From NCBI GenBank assembly GCA_002428685.1, contig DIXL01000001.1:5539-20183 (forward strand): 14,645 nt of DNA. The letters run 5' to 3'. A program made the position numbers and the translations under genes. The stretch comes from Cloacimonetes bacterium UBA6081. GTDB lineage: Bacteria > Cloacimonadota > Cloacimonadia > Cloacimonadales > Cloacimonadaceae. A model generated the notes under the pieces. The model searched no databases. It was not told the origin of the DNA and saw nothing but the letters and a program-made list of their open reading frames with translations. Positions 7,087 to 14,063 of this stretch are shown here, piece after piece. The stretch's first letter is position 1. Each line of letters opens with the position of its first letter.

Positions 7087-7623
7087 TTATGGTTCCAGCA
7101 GCTTGTAAAATTCGTGATCTTTGGTTACCAGAACGTTGATGCTATCGGTTTCGATGTTTTTAAAAATAAGATACTCATCCTTGCTGGTTTCCAGTTTTTC
7201 CAAAGCTTCCGGAACGCTCATAGGTTCAGTAACTACACGTTTGGTTTTTATAGTTTTTCTTTTCCTGTCCACAGCGTCAACAAAGATGTCTGTAGCGTGG
7301 GAAAAATCATCAAACTGGTCTTTCAGGGCTTTCTTTTGGTGATCCGTGATGCGATCTTTGAGCTTTTTTATCTGTCCTTCCATCTTGTCCAAGGCGGTGT
7401 CGATAGAAAGATACATATCCATTTCCTCAGACTCGCTTTGTAAACTAAATTTGGCAGCATGAAGCGACAGTTCACAAATGTTGCGGCTGTTTTCCAAGGC
7501 CAGAGTAGCATGCACTGTGATAATGTGATCAAAGTATTTCTTCAGTTTTAGGCATGAAGTTTCCACATAATCACGGATAGCTTTGGTAAGCTCGAAATGA
7601 CGTGCTGTAATAGTGATCTGCAT
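7087..7623 (-). CDS. hpf: Ribosome hibernation promoting factor, long form
   Basis: A 178-residue protein starting MQITITARHFELTKAIRDYV, with ATG 7623 preceded by AGGAGG (7631-7636). An in-frame extension upstream to 7728 overlaps lpd and lacks the family start, so I reject it. The N-terminal S30AE domain (1 to about 100) binds the 30S decoding centre. The linker (about 101-125) is charged, and the C-terminal domain (TKRVVTEPMSVPEALEKLE to the end, about 127-178) is the dimerisation module of long HPF, which alone joins two 70S ribosomes into 100S dimers. Its position downstream of rpoN follows the widespread lptB-rpoN-hpf order, with lpd inserted between them here. The ribosome site begins right next to the lpd stop. 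Confidence 0.92.
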   Translation of the reverse strand: MQITITARHFELTKAIRDYVETSCLKLKKYFDHIITVHATLALENSRNICELSLHAAKFSLQSESEEMDMYLSIDTALDKMEGQIKKLKDRITDHQKKALKDQFDDFSHATDIFVDAVDRKRKTIKTKRVVTEPMSVPEALEKLETSKDEYLIFKNIETDSINVLVTKDHEFYKLLEP

Positions 7624-7636
7624 TTGGATTCCTCCT

Positions 7637-9058
7637 TTAAATTTTGTGGATTGATAGTTTGCGCAGGTCTTCCAGCGATTCCATAATGGCTTCTGACAAT
7701 GTGGGATGTGCAAAAACCACGGATTCAACAGACTCTGCGGTGTTTTTATTGGAAATCATAATCGTTCCCTGGGCAATAAGCTCTGCTGCATTAGGGCCCA
7801 TAATGTGCATACCGATCAGCTCACCTGTATCTTTACGGGCAATGGTTTTAACAAACCCGAGGGTAGCACTCATGGCTATGGCTTTTCCATTTGCCGCGAA
7901 GGGGAATTTGCCGATAACGATTTCGCCATAAAGTTTTTCGGCCTCTGCTTGGGTGTAACCCACAGAGGCAATTTCCGGATGCGTGAAAGTGCAGCGCGGA
8001 ATATTTGTATAGTTTAGGGGTTCTGGGGTTCTGGGGTGCTGGGATGCTGGGGTGGTGGGGTCTTTGAGGGTTGAGGCAATGTGTTCCACCGCAATCAAAC
8101 CTTGTTTACTGGCAGTGTGAGCAAGCTGAAGTTTGGCGGTTACATCGCCAATGGCATACACTTTATCCAGATTCGTGCGCATGGCAGCGTCGATGGCAAT
8201 GGCAGCTTTTTCGGTGCTTAGGCTCAGGCCTTCCCAAACAAGATTATTAATTGGATTGCGGCCTACGCTCATCAACACCTTTTCGGCGGTAAGGGTATTG
8301 CCGTCGGAGAGGCTTAACACCATGCCATCAGGGCTTTTAGCAATGCTCTGCACCCCTGTATTAGTCAGCACTTTAATCCCGCTTTTCTTAAAATGCATTG
8401 CCAAACGCTTGGAAATCTCTTCATCTTCCAGGGCAATTAAGCGGGGTAAAAACTCAATGATGCTTACCTGGACGCCAAATGTTGCAAAAATGGAGGCAAA
8501 TTCACAGCCAATAACTCCTCCGCCAACCACAGCCAGGCTTCTTGGCAGTTTTTCCATCTTCAGAATTCCGCTGGAAGACATTATATCCACTTCATCCATG
8601 TCTATGGCAGGCAAGCTTTTTGCTTCGCTGCCGGTAGCCACAATCAGATATTCGCAGCTATATTTCTCTCCGCTTGCAGTGGAAATAATATAATTCTCCC
8701 TATCTTTGGCCACGCTTTTGGCTTCGTCAATCACAAGCGGTATCTTGCGTTTGTGAAAGAGGAATTCAATTCCGCTTACCAGTTGCTCCACCACGGCATT
8801 CTTCCGCTGCCAGATTTTGCTGTAATCCAGCTCAAGCTCCATGCTGTTTAGGCCAAAGCTTTCCGCGTTGTGTATTTCGGATACCAGCTCTGCACTTTTC
8901 ACCAGTGCTTTTGTGGGGATGCAGCCCCAGTTTAAACAAATTCCTCCCAGTCTGGCTTTTTCTATTAACAAGCAGGAAATCTGATATTGGGATAAACGAA
9001 TAGCCGCTTCATAGCCTCCAGGGCCTCCGCCTATGATAATCACTTGGCTGTGTTGCAT
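7637..9058 (-). CDS. lpdA: Dihydrolipoyl dehydrogenase
   Basis: An FAD-dependent E3 that reoxidises dihydrolipoamide with NAD+, used by 2-oxoacid dehydrogenases or the glycine cleavage system. The 473 residues show the FAD dinucleotide fold IIIGGGPGGYEA (7-18), the redox disulfide in GGICLNWGCIPTK (C41 and C46), ATG at 141-143, the NAD fold VVGGGVIGCEFA (177-188), YAIGDV (301-306) and the C-terminal dimer-interface catalytic pair H451 and E456 in HPTLSE. Everything needed for catalysis is present. An odd insertion of about a dozen Pro/Thr-rich residues (about 331-349) precedes NYTNIPRCTFTHPE and is encoded by an 8-bp tandem repeat. ATG 9058 directly abuts the rpoN stop (TAA ATG), with AGGAG inside rpoN. 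No E1, E2 or lipoyl-protein gene is in the window, so which complex it serves cannot be told. Its place between rpoN and hpf is unusual. Confidence 0.93.
   Translation of the reverse strand: MQHSQVIIIGGGPGGYEAAIRLSQYQISCLLIEKARLGGICLNWGCIPTKALVKSAELVSEIHNAESFGLNSMELELDYSKIWQRKNAVVEQLVSGIEFLFHKRKIPLVIDEAKSVAKDRENYIISTASGEKYSCEYLIVATGSEAKSLPAIDMDEVDIMSSSGILKMEKLPRSLAVVGGGVIGCEFASIFATFGVQVSIIEFLPRLIALEDEEISKRLAMHFKKSGIKVLTNTGVQSIAKSPDGMVLSLSDGNTLTAEKVLMSVGRNPINNLVWEGLSLSTEKAAIAIDAAMRTNLDKVYAIGDVTAKLQLAHTASKQGLIAVEHIASTLKDPTTPASQHPRTPEPLNYTNIPRCTFTHPEIASVGYTQAEAEKLYGEIVIGKFPFAANGKAIAMSATLGFVKTIARKDTGELIGMHIMGPNAAELIAQGTIMISNKNTAESVESVVFAHPTLSEAIMESLEDLRKLSIHKI
8017..8060 (+). repeat. 8-bp G-rich tandem repeat inside lpd, quadruplex-forming candidate
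   Basis: Five and a half units of an octamer, GGGGTTCT twice, then GGGGTGCT, GGGATGCT, GGGGTGGT and a final GGGG, on the strand opposite the lpd message. G-runs at 8017-8020, 8025-8028, 8033-8036, 8049-8052 and 8057-8060 satisfy a G-quadruplex pattern with four-base loops. The repeat encodes the Pro-rich insertion of Lpd. One unit is not a multiple of three, so a change of one copy would break the frame. Confidence 0.8.
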
Positions 9059-10516
9059 TTATTTTCTCCTGAGATGGCTGTTCAAAATCCCCATCTCATC
9101 GCGGTATTTTGTAATGATCCGACGCGATACATTAAGCCCGCCTGATTTTAATTGCGCCACCAATTCCTGATCGCTATAGGGATAGCGTTTGTTTTCGTCC
9201 TCAATCATTCGAATCAAATGCGTCTTCACTTTTTGACGGGAGATACTTTGATAATCGTCGTCCATCCCCGCAGTTGAAGTGAAGAAATCCTTCAGTGCAT
9301 AAATCCCAAAGGGTGTTTCCGCATATTTATGTTTTACCACGCGGCTGATTGTGCTTTCGCTAACCCCCAAATCCTGGGCTATCACAGAATATGTCAAAGG
9401 CTCCATTTGGCCGGTGCCATGGTAGAAAAAGTCATATTGATGCTTGATAATAGATAGCGATACACGTTCCAGGGTTCTCATCCGCATAAAGATAGACTTT
9501 ATTAAAAATTTGGCCGAGTTTATCCGCTCGCGCACAAACTGCATGGTTTCTTTATCAAAATATCCCCGGTTAATCATTTTGCGATAGCGGGGACTGATGA
9601 TGATATTCGGGGTAATCTGGTCATTAATAATTATCTCATATTCACCATCTATCATTTTCATAGTAACATCGGGAAACACGTATGCAGCATTGGAGCCAAG
9701 AATTCTAAGCCCTGGTTTGGGATCAAGCTTGCCAATCTGCGCCTTGGCCGACATCACAGTTTCTTCGGAACAGGCAAAAACCGAGGCTAACTTCTGATAA
9801 CGGCGGTGAATAAGGTTTTCAAATTCCTCGCCAATCATCCCGCAAATTATGCGGCTTTCCTTTTGTTCGTCGGTAAGCTGTGCCATCAAGCACTCGGTCA
9901 GGTTTCGTGCACCAATGCCTTTGGGGCTAAGGTTTAATACCAACTTATGCAGTTCATCGGCTCGCTCTGGCCTGATTCTATATCTTTTGGCCAGGTTGTA
10001 TAGGTTAAACCTGGGGGGTAAAAAACCGTATTGATCGCAAGAATCTATCAAATCAGTGATAAAATCGCTTTCATTTTCGGGTAAATCCAAGGGGAAAAGC
10101 TGTTCCAAATACTTTTCCTTGGCGTTTTCTTCATAGCGGATGATAGATTCTATGTGGTCGGAGTCACTCTCGCCGTGCCAGCCTTCATAGCTGGAATGAT
10201 AATTGTTCCAGCTATCTAAAACTTCTGTTAGCTCTTTGGCCTCTGCCAGGGTTTCGCAGTGATTTTCAGTTTCGTTGGTTTCTTCCAGCGGAGTTTCACT
10301 TTCGGGAGCGGGCTGTTCAAATTTGCTTTCATCGATGTCTTCTTCGTCTTTCTCTTCACGCAGTTCCAGCAGGGGATTATTTACCAATTCCTGCTTGATA
10401 TAGCTTTCCAGTTCCAAAATCGGCAACGCCAGCATTTTTAGCGATTGCAGCATTTTGGGCTTTAAAGCCATTTCCTGCTTTTGTTTTAGAGAAAGATATT
10501 GATCCATCGAACTCAT
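9059..10516 (-). CDS. rpoN: RNA polymerase sigma-54 factor
   Basis: Sigma-54 directs RNA polymerase to -24/-12 promoters and needs AAA+ activators. The 485 residues contain region I (about 5-50, Gln/Leu-rich: LSLKQKQEMALKPKMLQSLK), an acidic region II (about 52-130, runs of Glu and Asp), the core-binding domain (about 135-330), the helix-turn-helix (SVIAQDLGVSESTISRVVKH, about 377-396) and the RpoN box SRRIITKYRD (464-473; consensus ARRTVAKYRE) that reads the -24 element. Length and order are complete. ATG 10516 overlaps the lptB TGA as ATGA. A second ATG at 10507 (MDQYLSLK) is an equally acceptable start, as neither has a clear ribosome site. No sigma-54 activator and no convincing -24/-12 site is seen in the window. 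Confidence 0.95.
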   Translation of the reverse strand: MSSMDQYLSLKQKQEMALKPKMLQSLKMLALPILELESYIKQELVNNPLLELREEKDEEDIDESKFEQPAPESETPLEETNETENHCETLAEAKELTEVLDSWNNYHSSYEGWHGESDSDHIESIIRYEENAKEKYLEQLFPLDLPENESDFITDLIDSCDQYGFLPPRFNLYNLAKRYRIRPERADELHKLVLNLSPKGIGARNLTECLMAQLTDEQKESRIICGMIGEEFENLIHRRYQKLASVFACSEETVMSAKAQIGKLDPKPGLRILGSNAAYVFPDVTMKMIDGEYEIIINDQITPNIIISPRYRKMINRGYFDKETMQFVRERINSAKFLIKSIFMRMRTLERVSLSIIKHQYDFFYHGTGQMEPLTYSVIAQDLGVSESTISRVVKHKYAETPFGIYALKDFFTSTAGMDDDYQSISRQKVKTHLIRMIEDENKRYPYSDQELVAQLKSGGLNVSRRIITKYRDEMGILNSHLRRK

Positions 10517-11262
10517 ACGCTATTCTCAAAGGGATTAACCATAAACCGGTCTCCCAAATACAATTCTTTTACCGTTTCGTCATTTATCAATTCCTGCGAA
10601 GAGCCGGAAACAATGATTTTGCCTTGATAGATAATGTAAGCGCGGTTTACTATTTTCAAAGTCTCAATTGCATTGTGATCGGTAATCATGATCCCTATAT
10701 CTTTATCCCGTAATTTGCTTATGATATCCTGAATATCGGCTACGGCAATAGGATCTACTCCGGCAAAAGGCTCGTCCATAAAAATAAACGTAGGCTTGGT
10801 AACCAAGGCGCGGGTAATTTCCAATTTACGGCGTTCCCCCCCAGAAAGAGTGTAGGCCTTTTGCTTGGCAACATGAGTAAGGTTTAGCTCTTCCAGAGAT
10901 TCCTGCAAGCGATTTTTTTGCTCTTTACGGTTCATTTTTAGCGTTTGTAAAATCGCCATGATGTTGTCTTCCACGCTAAGCTTGGCAAAAATGGAAGGAG
11001 CCTGTGCCAAATATCCCAGCCCCAAGCGCGCTCTTTTATACATAGGTTTGTGGCTGATATCTGTTTCATCAAAGAAAACTTTACCCTTATTTGGTTTTGC
11101 CAAACCGATAATCATATAGAAAGTTGTGGTTTTCCCAGCCCCATTGGGGCCAAGAATCCCAACCACCTCACCCTGGCTCATTTCCATACAAAGGTCATTT
11201 ACCACGGTGCGTTTTCCGTATATCTTAACGAGGTTTTGCGCTCGAATCTTATGCTTATCCAT
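10513..11262 (-). CDS. lptB: LPS export ABC transporter ATP-binding protein LptB
   Basis: The cytoplasmic ATPase of the LptB2FGC complex that extracts LPS from the inner membrane and drives it across the Lpt bridge. The 249 residues show Walker A GPNGAGKT (38-45), a Q-loop with LAQAPSIF (86-93), signature LSGGERRK (140-147), Walker B IFMDEPFAGVDPIAV (161-175) and the switch His in ITDHN (194-198). The phrases KTTTFYMIIGL and DEPFAGVDPIAV with the C-terminal YLGDRF separate LptB from other ABC ATPases such as LivF. ATG 11262 has no Shine-Dalgarno upstream and sits within about five bases of the predicted transcript start. It is the first gene of the minus-strand block. Confidence 0.93.
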   Translation of the reverse strand: MDKHKIRAQNLVKIYGKRTVVNDLCMEMSQGEVVGILGPNGAGKTTTFYMIIGLAKPNKGKVFFDETDISHKPMYKRARLGLGYLAQAPSIFAKLSVEDNIMAILQTLKMNRKEQKNRLQESLEELNLTHVAKQKAYTLSGGERRKLEITRALVTKPTFIFMDEPFAGVDPIAVADIQDIISKLRDKDIGIMITDHNAIETLKIVNRAYIIYQGKIIVSGSSQELINDETVKELYLGDRFMVNPFENSV

Positions 11263-11272
11263 ATCGATTATT

Positions 11273-11300
11273 AATCTAATGAATCCTGTATTTTTGTCAA
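11273..11300 (-). promoter_or_regulatory. Promoter of the lptB-rpoN-lpd-hpf operon
   Basis: On the minus strand a perfect -35 TTGACA (11300-11295), a 16-bp spacer and TAGATT (11278-11273) precede lptB. The predicted start near 11266 leaves only about four nt before the ATG at 11262. With no ribosome site visible, the first gene would be read from a nearly leaderless message. Confidence 0.65.
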
Positions 11301-11346
11301 GAAATACTTACAACTGGTTTGATTTTTGCTTTAGGCCCGTTTGAAG

Positions 11347-11675
11347 AGAGTCAGTGAAATCTGCAAATTGGGTCACCGAAACTTGCAAATACCAAAACAG
11401 ATACAAGTCCAAGACTCTAAATGCTACCTTACGAAATCCATACTGGTATATTGCATATATCATTACGGAATTATTATCTTGATTTTGAGGCGGATATTAG
11501 TTACAACCACTTGGACAAAATAGTATCTGATTTGCAGATTTTGGTGATCAAAACATTAAAATTTACTGAATCAATGACCAAGTGGTTTTCTGCAAATGCT
11601 TTTCAGATATTCTTTTCTTTTATCTACTTATCTATTTTGTCCAAGTGATCGTCATTTGCAGATTTCAGTGACTCT
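11347..11675. repeat. 329-bp nested inverted-repeat element, possible MITE or IS relic
   Basis: Outer arms at 11347-11368 and 11654-11675 are reverse complements at 21 of 22 positions (core TGAAATCTGCAAAT). Inner arms CACTTGGACAAAATAG (11508-11523) and CTATTTTGTCCAAGTG (11632-11647) match perfectly over 16 bp. A third pair, AACCACTTGG (11505-11514) and CCAAGTGGTT (11578-11587), competes for the same left inner arm. The interior is A+T-rich with no convincing gene. A target-site duplication is not evident. A nonautonomous mobile element, a dispersed intergenic repeat or a structured RNA are all possible. Confidence 0.6.
11350..11393 (+). repeat. Tandem pair of a 22-bp degenerate motif
   Basis: Units at 11350-11371 and 11372-11393 share GTCA, GAAA and TGCAAAT at the same spacing (15 of 22 identical). 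Related copies in the element are on the minus strand around 11531-11547 and 11653-11673, and a partial plus copy lies at 11586-11597. Five spaced copies in 320 bp look more like building blocks or protein-binding sites than chance. Confidence 0.5.
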
Positions 11676-11760
11676 TTATAAAGTCCTCACAACTACTCCG
11701 AAACATAGCACTCTAAACTGATAAATATCAGAGCCCCCACCCCCATTTGGCTAAATTCGC

Positions 11761-11789
11761 TTGACAGATATCCGCATTGTTTATATTTA
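11761..11789 (+). promoter_or_regulatory. Possible promoter upstream of the propeller protein gene
   Basis: A perfect TTGACA (11761-11766) is followed by TATATT (11782-11787, 15-bp spacer) or TATTTA (11784-11789, 17-bp spacer). It would give a leader of about 215 nt before the ATG at 12011. The A+T-rich context makes chance matches likely. Confidence 0.35.
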
Positions 11790-11794
11790 TAGAC

Positions 11795-11971
11795 TCAGGC
11801 AAAATTTAGTTGGTTTGTTAGTGTAATGAACAGACAGATCTGCTTTTCGGACAAGAAATTATGGCAGCAACGGGAGAGTTTTAATCTCCAAAGGATAGTG
11901 GCGAGCATGGAAAGAACAGCAGTTTTACCAATAGCATTTTCTCCCGCTCCAAACAAAAAGCCGATTACCAC
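11795..11971 (-). pseudogene. Short P-loop-like fragment, probable gene remnant
   Basis: An open stretch of 58 codons from GTG 11971 to TGA 11797-11795 reads VVIGFLFGAGENAIGKTAVL and on. It contains GENAIGKT, a match to Walker A (GxxxxGK[ST]), preceded by hydrophobic residues and followed by a helix-like LSMLATIL, as in the N-terminus of AAA ATPases. Downstream residues lose any ATPase character, and there is no ribosome site or natural N-terminus. I read it as a decayed end of an ATPase gene. A short random frame is the alternative. Confidence 0.3.
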
Positions 11972-11984
11972 ATGATTAAATCAT
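11972..11984. promoter_or_regulatory. 13-bp perfect palindrome upstream of the propeller gene
   Basis: ATGATT-A-AATCAT is a perfect dyad ending 26 bases before the ATG at 12011 and just ahead of the ribosome site AAAGGAA (11996-12002). It could be an operator. Its short length and A+T content keep confidence low. Confidence 0.3.
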
Positions 11985-12010
11985 AAACTTAGATAAAAGG
12001 AATAAGCAGA

Positions 12011-14017
12011 ATGAAACAGTTTTCTATTCTTATCGCACTGTTAGCTCTCTGTAGCGTTTTTTACGCACAAACAGAGGATTGGTTGTGGACACAGCAAGCG
12101 GGCGGAACCAGTTATGACTTCGGACAGGCAATCGCCACCGACAGCTGCGGAAATAGCTTTGTAACGGGGAATTTTTTCGGCACTGTAACTTTTGGTACTA
12201 CTACCCTCACCACCAATGGAGGTTATGACATCTTTATCGCCAAACTGGATACAAATGGTAATTACCTTTGGGTACAGCAATCCAGCGGGACAGGCAGTGA
12301 ATATGGCTACGGTATCGACATCGACAGCAGCGGTAACAGCTATATAACGGGGTATTTTACCGGCAATGCCATCTTTGGCAGTAACATATTCAATAGTGGT
12401 GGAAGTAATGACATCTTTATCGCCAAGCTTGACAGTGTTGGAAACTACCTCTGGGCACAGCAAGCCGGGGGGACAAGCGATAACAAGAGTGTTGGCATTG
12501 CCACCGACGGCAGTGGCAATAGCTATATAACGGGATACTCTTATGGAAATGCCTCATTTGGCAGCACTACGCTTATTAATAGCGGAGTTTGCGACATCTT
12601 TATCGCCAAGCTGGATACCAATGGCAACTACCTTTGGGCAAAAAAAGCCGGTGGGACAAGCTATGACAACGGCTATGGCATCGCCACCGATATCAGCGGC
12701 AATAGCTATGTAACGGGAAGTTTTGAGGGTACTGCCACTTTTGGCAGCATCACGCTCACCAGTAGCGGAGGTAGCGACATCTTTATTGCCAGCCTGGATA
12801 CCAGTGGTAACTACCTGTGGGCACAGAAAGCCGGGGTATCAAGCAATGAAAGTGGCTATGGCATTGCCACCGACGGCAGCGGCAATAGCTATGTAACGGG
12901 ATGTTTTGCTGGCACTGCCACTTTTGGCAGCAGCACGCTTACCAGTAGCGGAGGCAGCGACATCTTTATCGCCAAGCTGGATCCTGTTGGCAACTACCTT
13001 TGGGCAAGAAGAGGCGGTGGAATAGGCGATGACAACGGCTATGGCATCGCCACTGATGTCAACGACAATTGCTATGTAACGGGATATTTCCAAGGTATCG
13101 CCACTTTTGGAAGCAGAACGCTCACCAGTAGTGGAAATAGTGAAATCTTTATCATCAAGCTGGATTCTGTTGGAAACTACCTGGGGGCTAAGAAAGCTGG
13201 CGGCACAAGTGCTGAACAAGGTAATGGCATTGCAGCGGATAGTAGCGGCAATAGCTATGTAACTGGATATTTTAATGGCACTGCCACTTTTGGTGGCAGC
13301 AGCTTTAGCAGTAGTGGGAATTCAGACATCTTTATCGCCAAGAAATCTTCAGCCCCTGTGCTAATCATTAATGAAGCCATAATTGACTTTGCCACTGCCT
13401 ACCTTGGCTATAATTCTACACATAATCTGTGGTTAAGGAACTTGGGGGGAGATACCCTTTCTGTCGATTCTCTATTCTTTAAGCTAACAGATTCACTCTT
13501 TGAAGTGACAGGGCTTACCCTGCCATTAGAGATTGCCTATGGCGACAGCGCAGCTATTCAAATCCGCTTTACACCTCTGGTGGGGGGGGCTGTTACCGAT
13601 AGCCTGATTATCTATAACAATTCCATTAATCTGCCCAGAGTAGCTATCAGGCTAAGCGGAACGGGGCAATATGTACCGCCCAAACCACCGGAAAACGTGG
13701 ATGTCGTAATGGATGGCGGCAATGCGGTTATAAGCTGGGATGCGGTTACGGAAACGGTAATGCATACGCCCATAGAGCCGGATTATTATCTGGTGTTTTA
13801 CAATGGCTCTTCTGATCCGGAAACCGGGCTTTATTACTATCTGGGCAGGTCGTGGACCTTGTCGCATATCCACGATGGGGTTGGCTTGCATGCCCAACAC
13901 ATGTTCTACCGGGTGCGTGCCTACAAATACTATGGGCGCAGCTCCTTCGACCTTTCCTCCTTGGTGCCAGGCATGAGTGAAGCCGAGGTGATGTGGCAAT
14001 TGAGAATTGAGAATTGA
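12011..14017 (+). CDS. Secreted seven-repeat beta-propeller (SBBP-type) protein with Ig-like domain
   Basis: The 668-residue precursor begins with a clear signal peptide (MKQFSILIALLALCSVFYA, cleavage likely after Ala19). Seven consecutive repeats of 61-63 residues follow: 21-83, 84-144, 145-205, 206-266, 267-327, 328-388 and 389 to about 447. Each runs NYLWAxxAGG, GIATDxSGNSYVTGxF, GTATFGS and SDIFIAKLD, the pattern of SBBP beta-propeller blades, so one seven-bladed propeller fits exactly. Residues about 450-560 form an ASPM/SPD-2/Hydin-like Ig domain (RNLGGDTLSVDSLFF, IQIRFTPLVGGAVTDSLIIY), and about 565-668 look fibronectin-III-like (PPENVDVVMDGGNAVISWD, YRVRAYKYYGRSS). No sorting tail is evident. 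The C-terminus QLRIEN is encoded by a microsatellite and may not be original. Expected outside the cytoplasm, perhaps at the cell surface; binding partner unknown. Confidence 0.85.
   Translation: MKQFSILIALLALCSVFYAQTEDWLWTQQAGGTSYDFGQAIATDSCGNSFVTGNFFGTVTFGTTTLTTNGGYDIFIAKLDTNGNYLWVQQSSGTGSEYGYGIDIDSSGNSYITGYFTGNAIFGSNIFNSGGSNDIFIAKLDSVGNYLWAQQAGGTSDNKSVGIATDGSGNSYITGYSYGNASFGSTTLINSGVCDIFIAKLDTNGNYLWAKKAGGTSYDNGYGIATDISGNSYVTGSFEGTATFGSITLTSSGGSDIFIASLDTSGNYLWAQKAGVSSNESGYGIATDGSGNSYVTGCFAGTATFGSSTLTSSGGSDIFIAKLDPVGNYLWARRGGGIGDDNGYGIATDVNDNCYVTGYFQGIATFGSRTLTSSGNSEIFIIKLDSVGNYLGAKKAGGTSAEQGNGIAADSSGNSYVTGYFNGTATFGGSSFSSSGNSDIFIAKKSSAPVLIINEAIIDFATAYLGYNSTHNLWLRNLGGDTLSVDSLFFKLTDSLFEVTGLTLPLEIAYGDSAAIQIRFTPLVGGAVTDSLIIYNNSINLPRVAIRLSGTGQYVPPKPPENVDVVMDGGNAVISWDAVTETVMHTPIEPDYYLVFYNGSSDPETGLYYYLGRSWTLSHIHDGVGLHAQHMFYRVRAYKYYGRSSFDLSSLVPGMSEAEVMWQLRIEN
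12260..13351 (+). repeat. 183-bp tandem coding repeats (blades 2 to 7)
   Basis: Six in-frame 183-bp units with high nucleotide similarity, not only protein similarity: phrases such as ggcaatagctatgtaacggg and gacatctttatcgccaag recur almost unchanged. Blade 1, just upstream, is two residues longer and more diverged. Such similarity indicates recent duplication or ongoing gene conversion and makes the copy number prone to change by recombination. Confidence 0.75.
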
Positions 14018-14025
14018 GAATTGAG
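13998..14025 (+). repeat. 7-bp microsatellite at the stop codon of the propeller gene
   Basis: Four perfect copies of AATTGAG. The gene enters the repeat in its last codons (LRIEN) and stops at TGA 14015-14017 inside it. Because 7 is not a multiple of 3, changes in copy number shift the frame, but TGA appears in the repeat in every frame, so the C-terminus would hardly change. Confidence 0.8.
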
Positions 14026-14063
14026 CCCCTTGTGGGTGGCAGATTGGAAAACATGTAACAGGC

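Noticed and set aside
7624..7728. In-frame upstream extension of hpf
   Set aside because: It overlaps lpd in another frame, while ATG 7623 has AGGAGG and the standard HPF N-terminus.
8133..8693. 186-codon plus-strand frame opposite lpd
   Set aside because: Shadow of a gene whose catalytic motifs are all visible on the minus strand.
11421..11648. 75-codon open frame within the inverted-repeat element
   Set aside because: No ribosome site, it runs through both inner repeat arms, and its composition is what A+T-rich DNA gives by chance. It stays a remote possibility for an element-encoded peptide.
12260..13351. CRISPR-like array
   Set aside because: Repeats are 183 bp, in frame and protein-coding, with no unique spacers.
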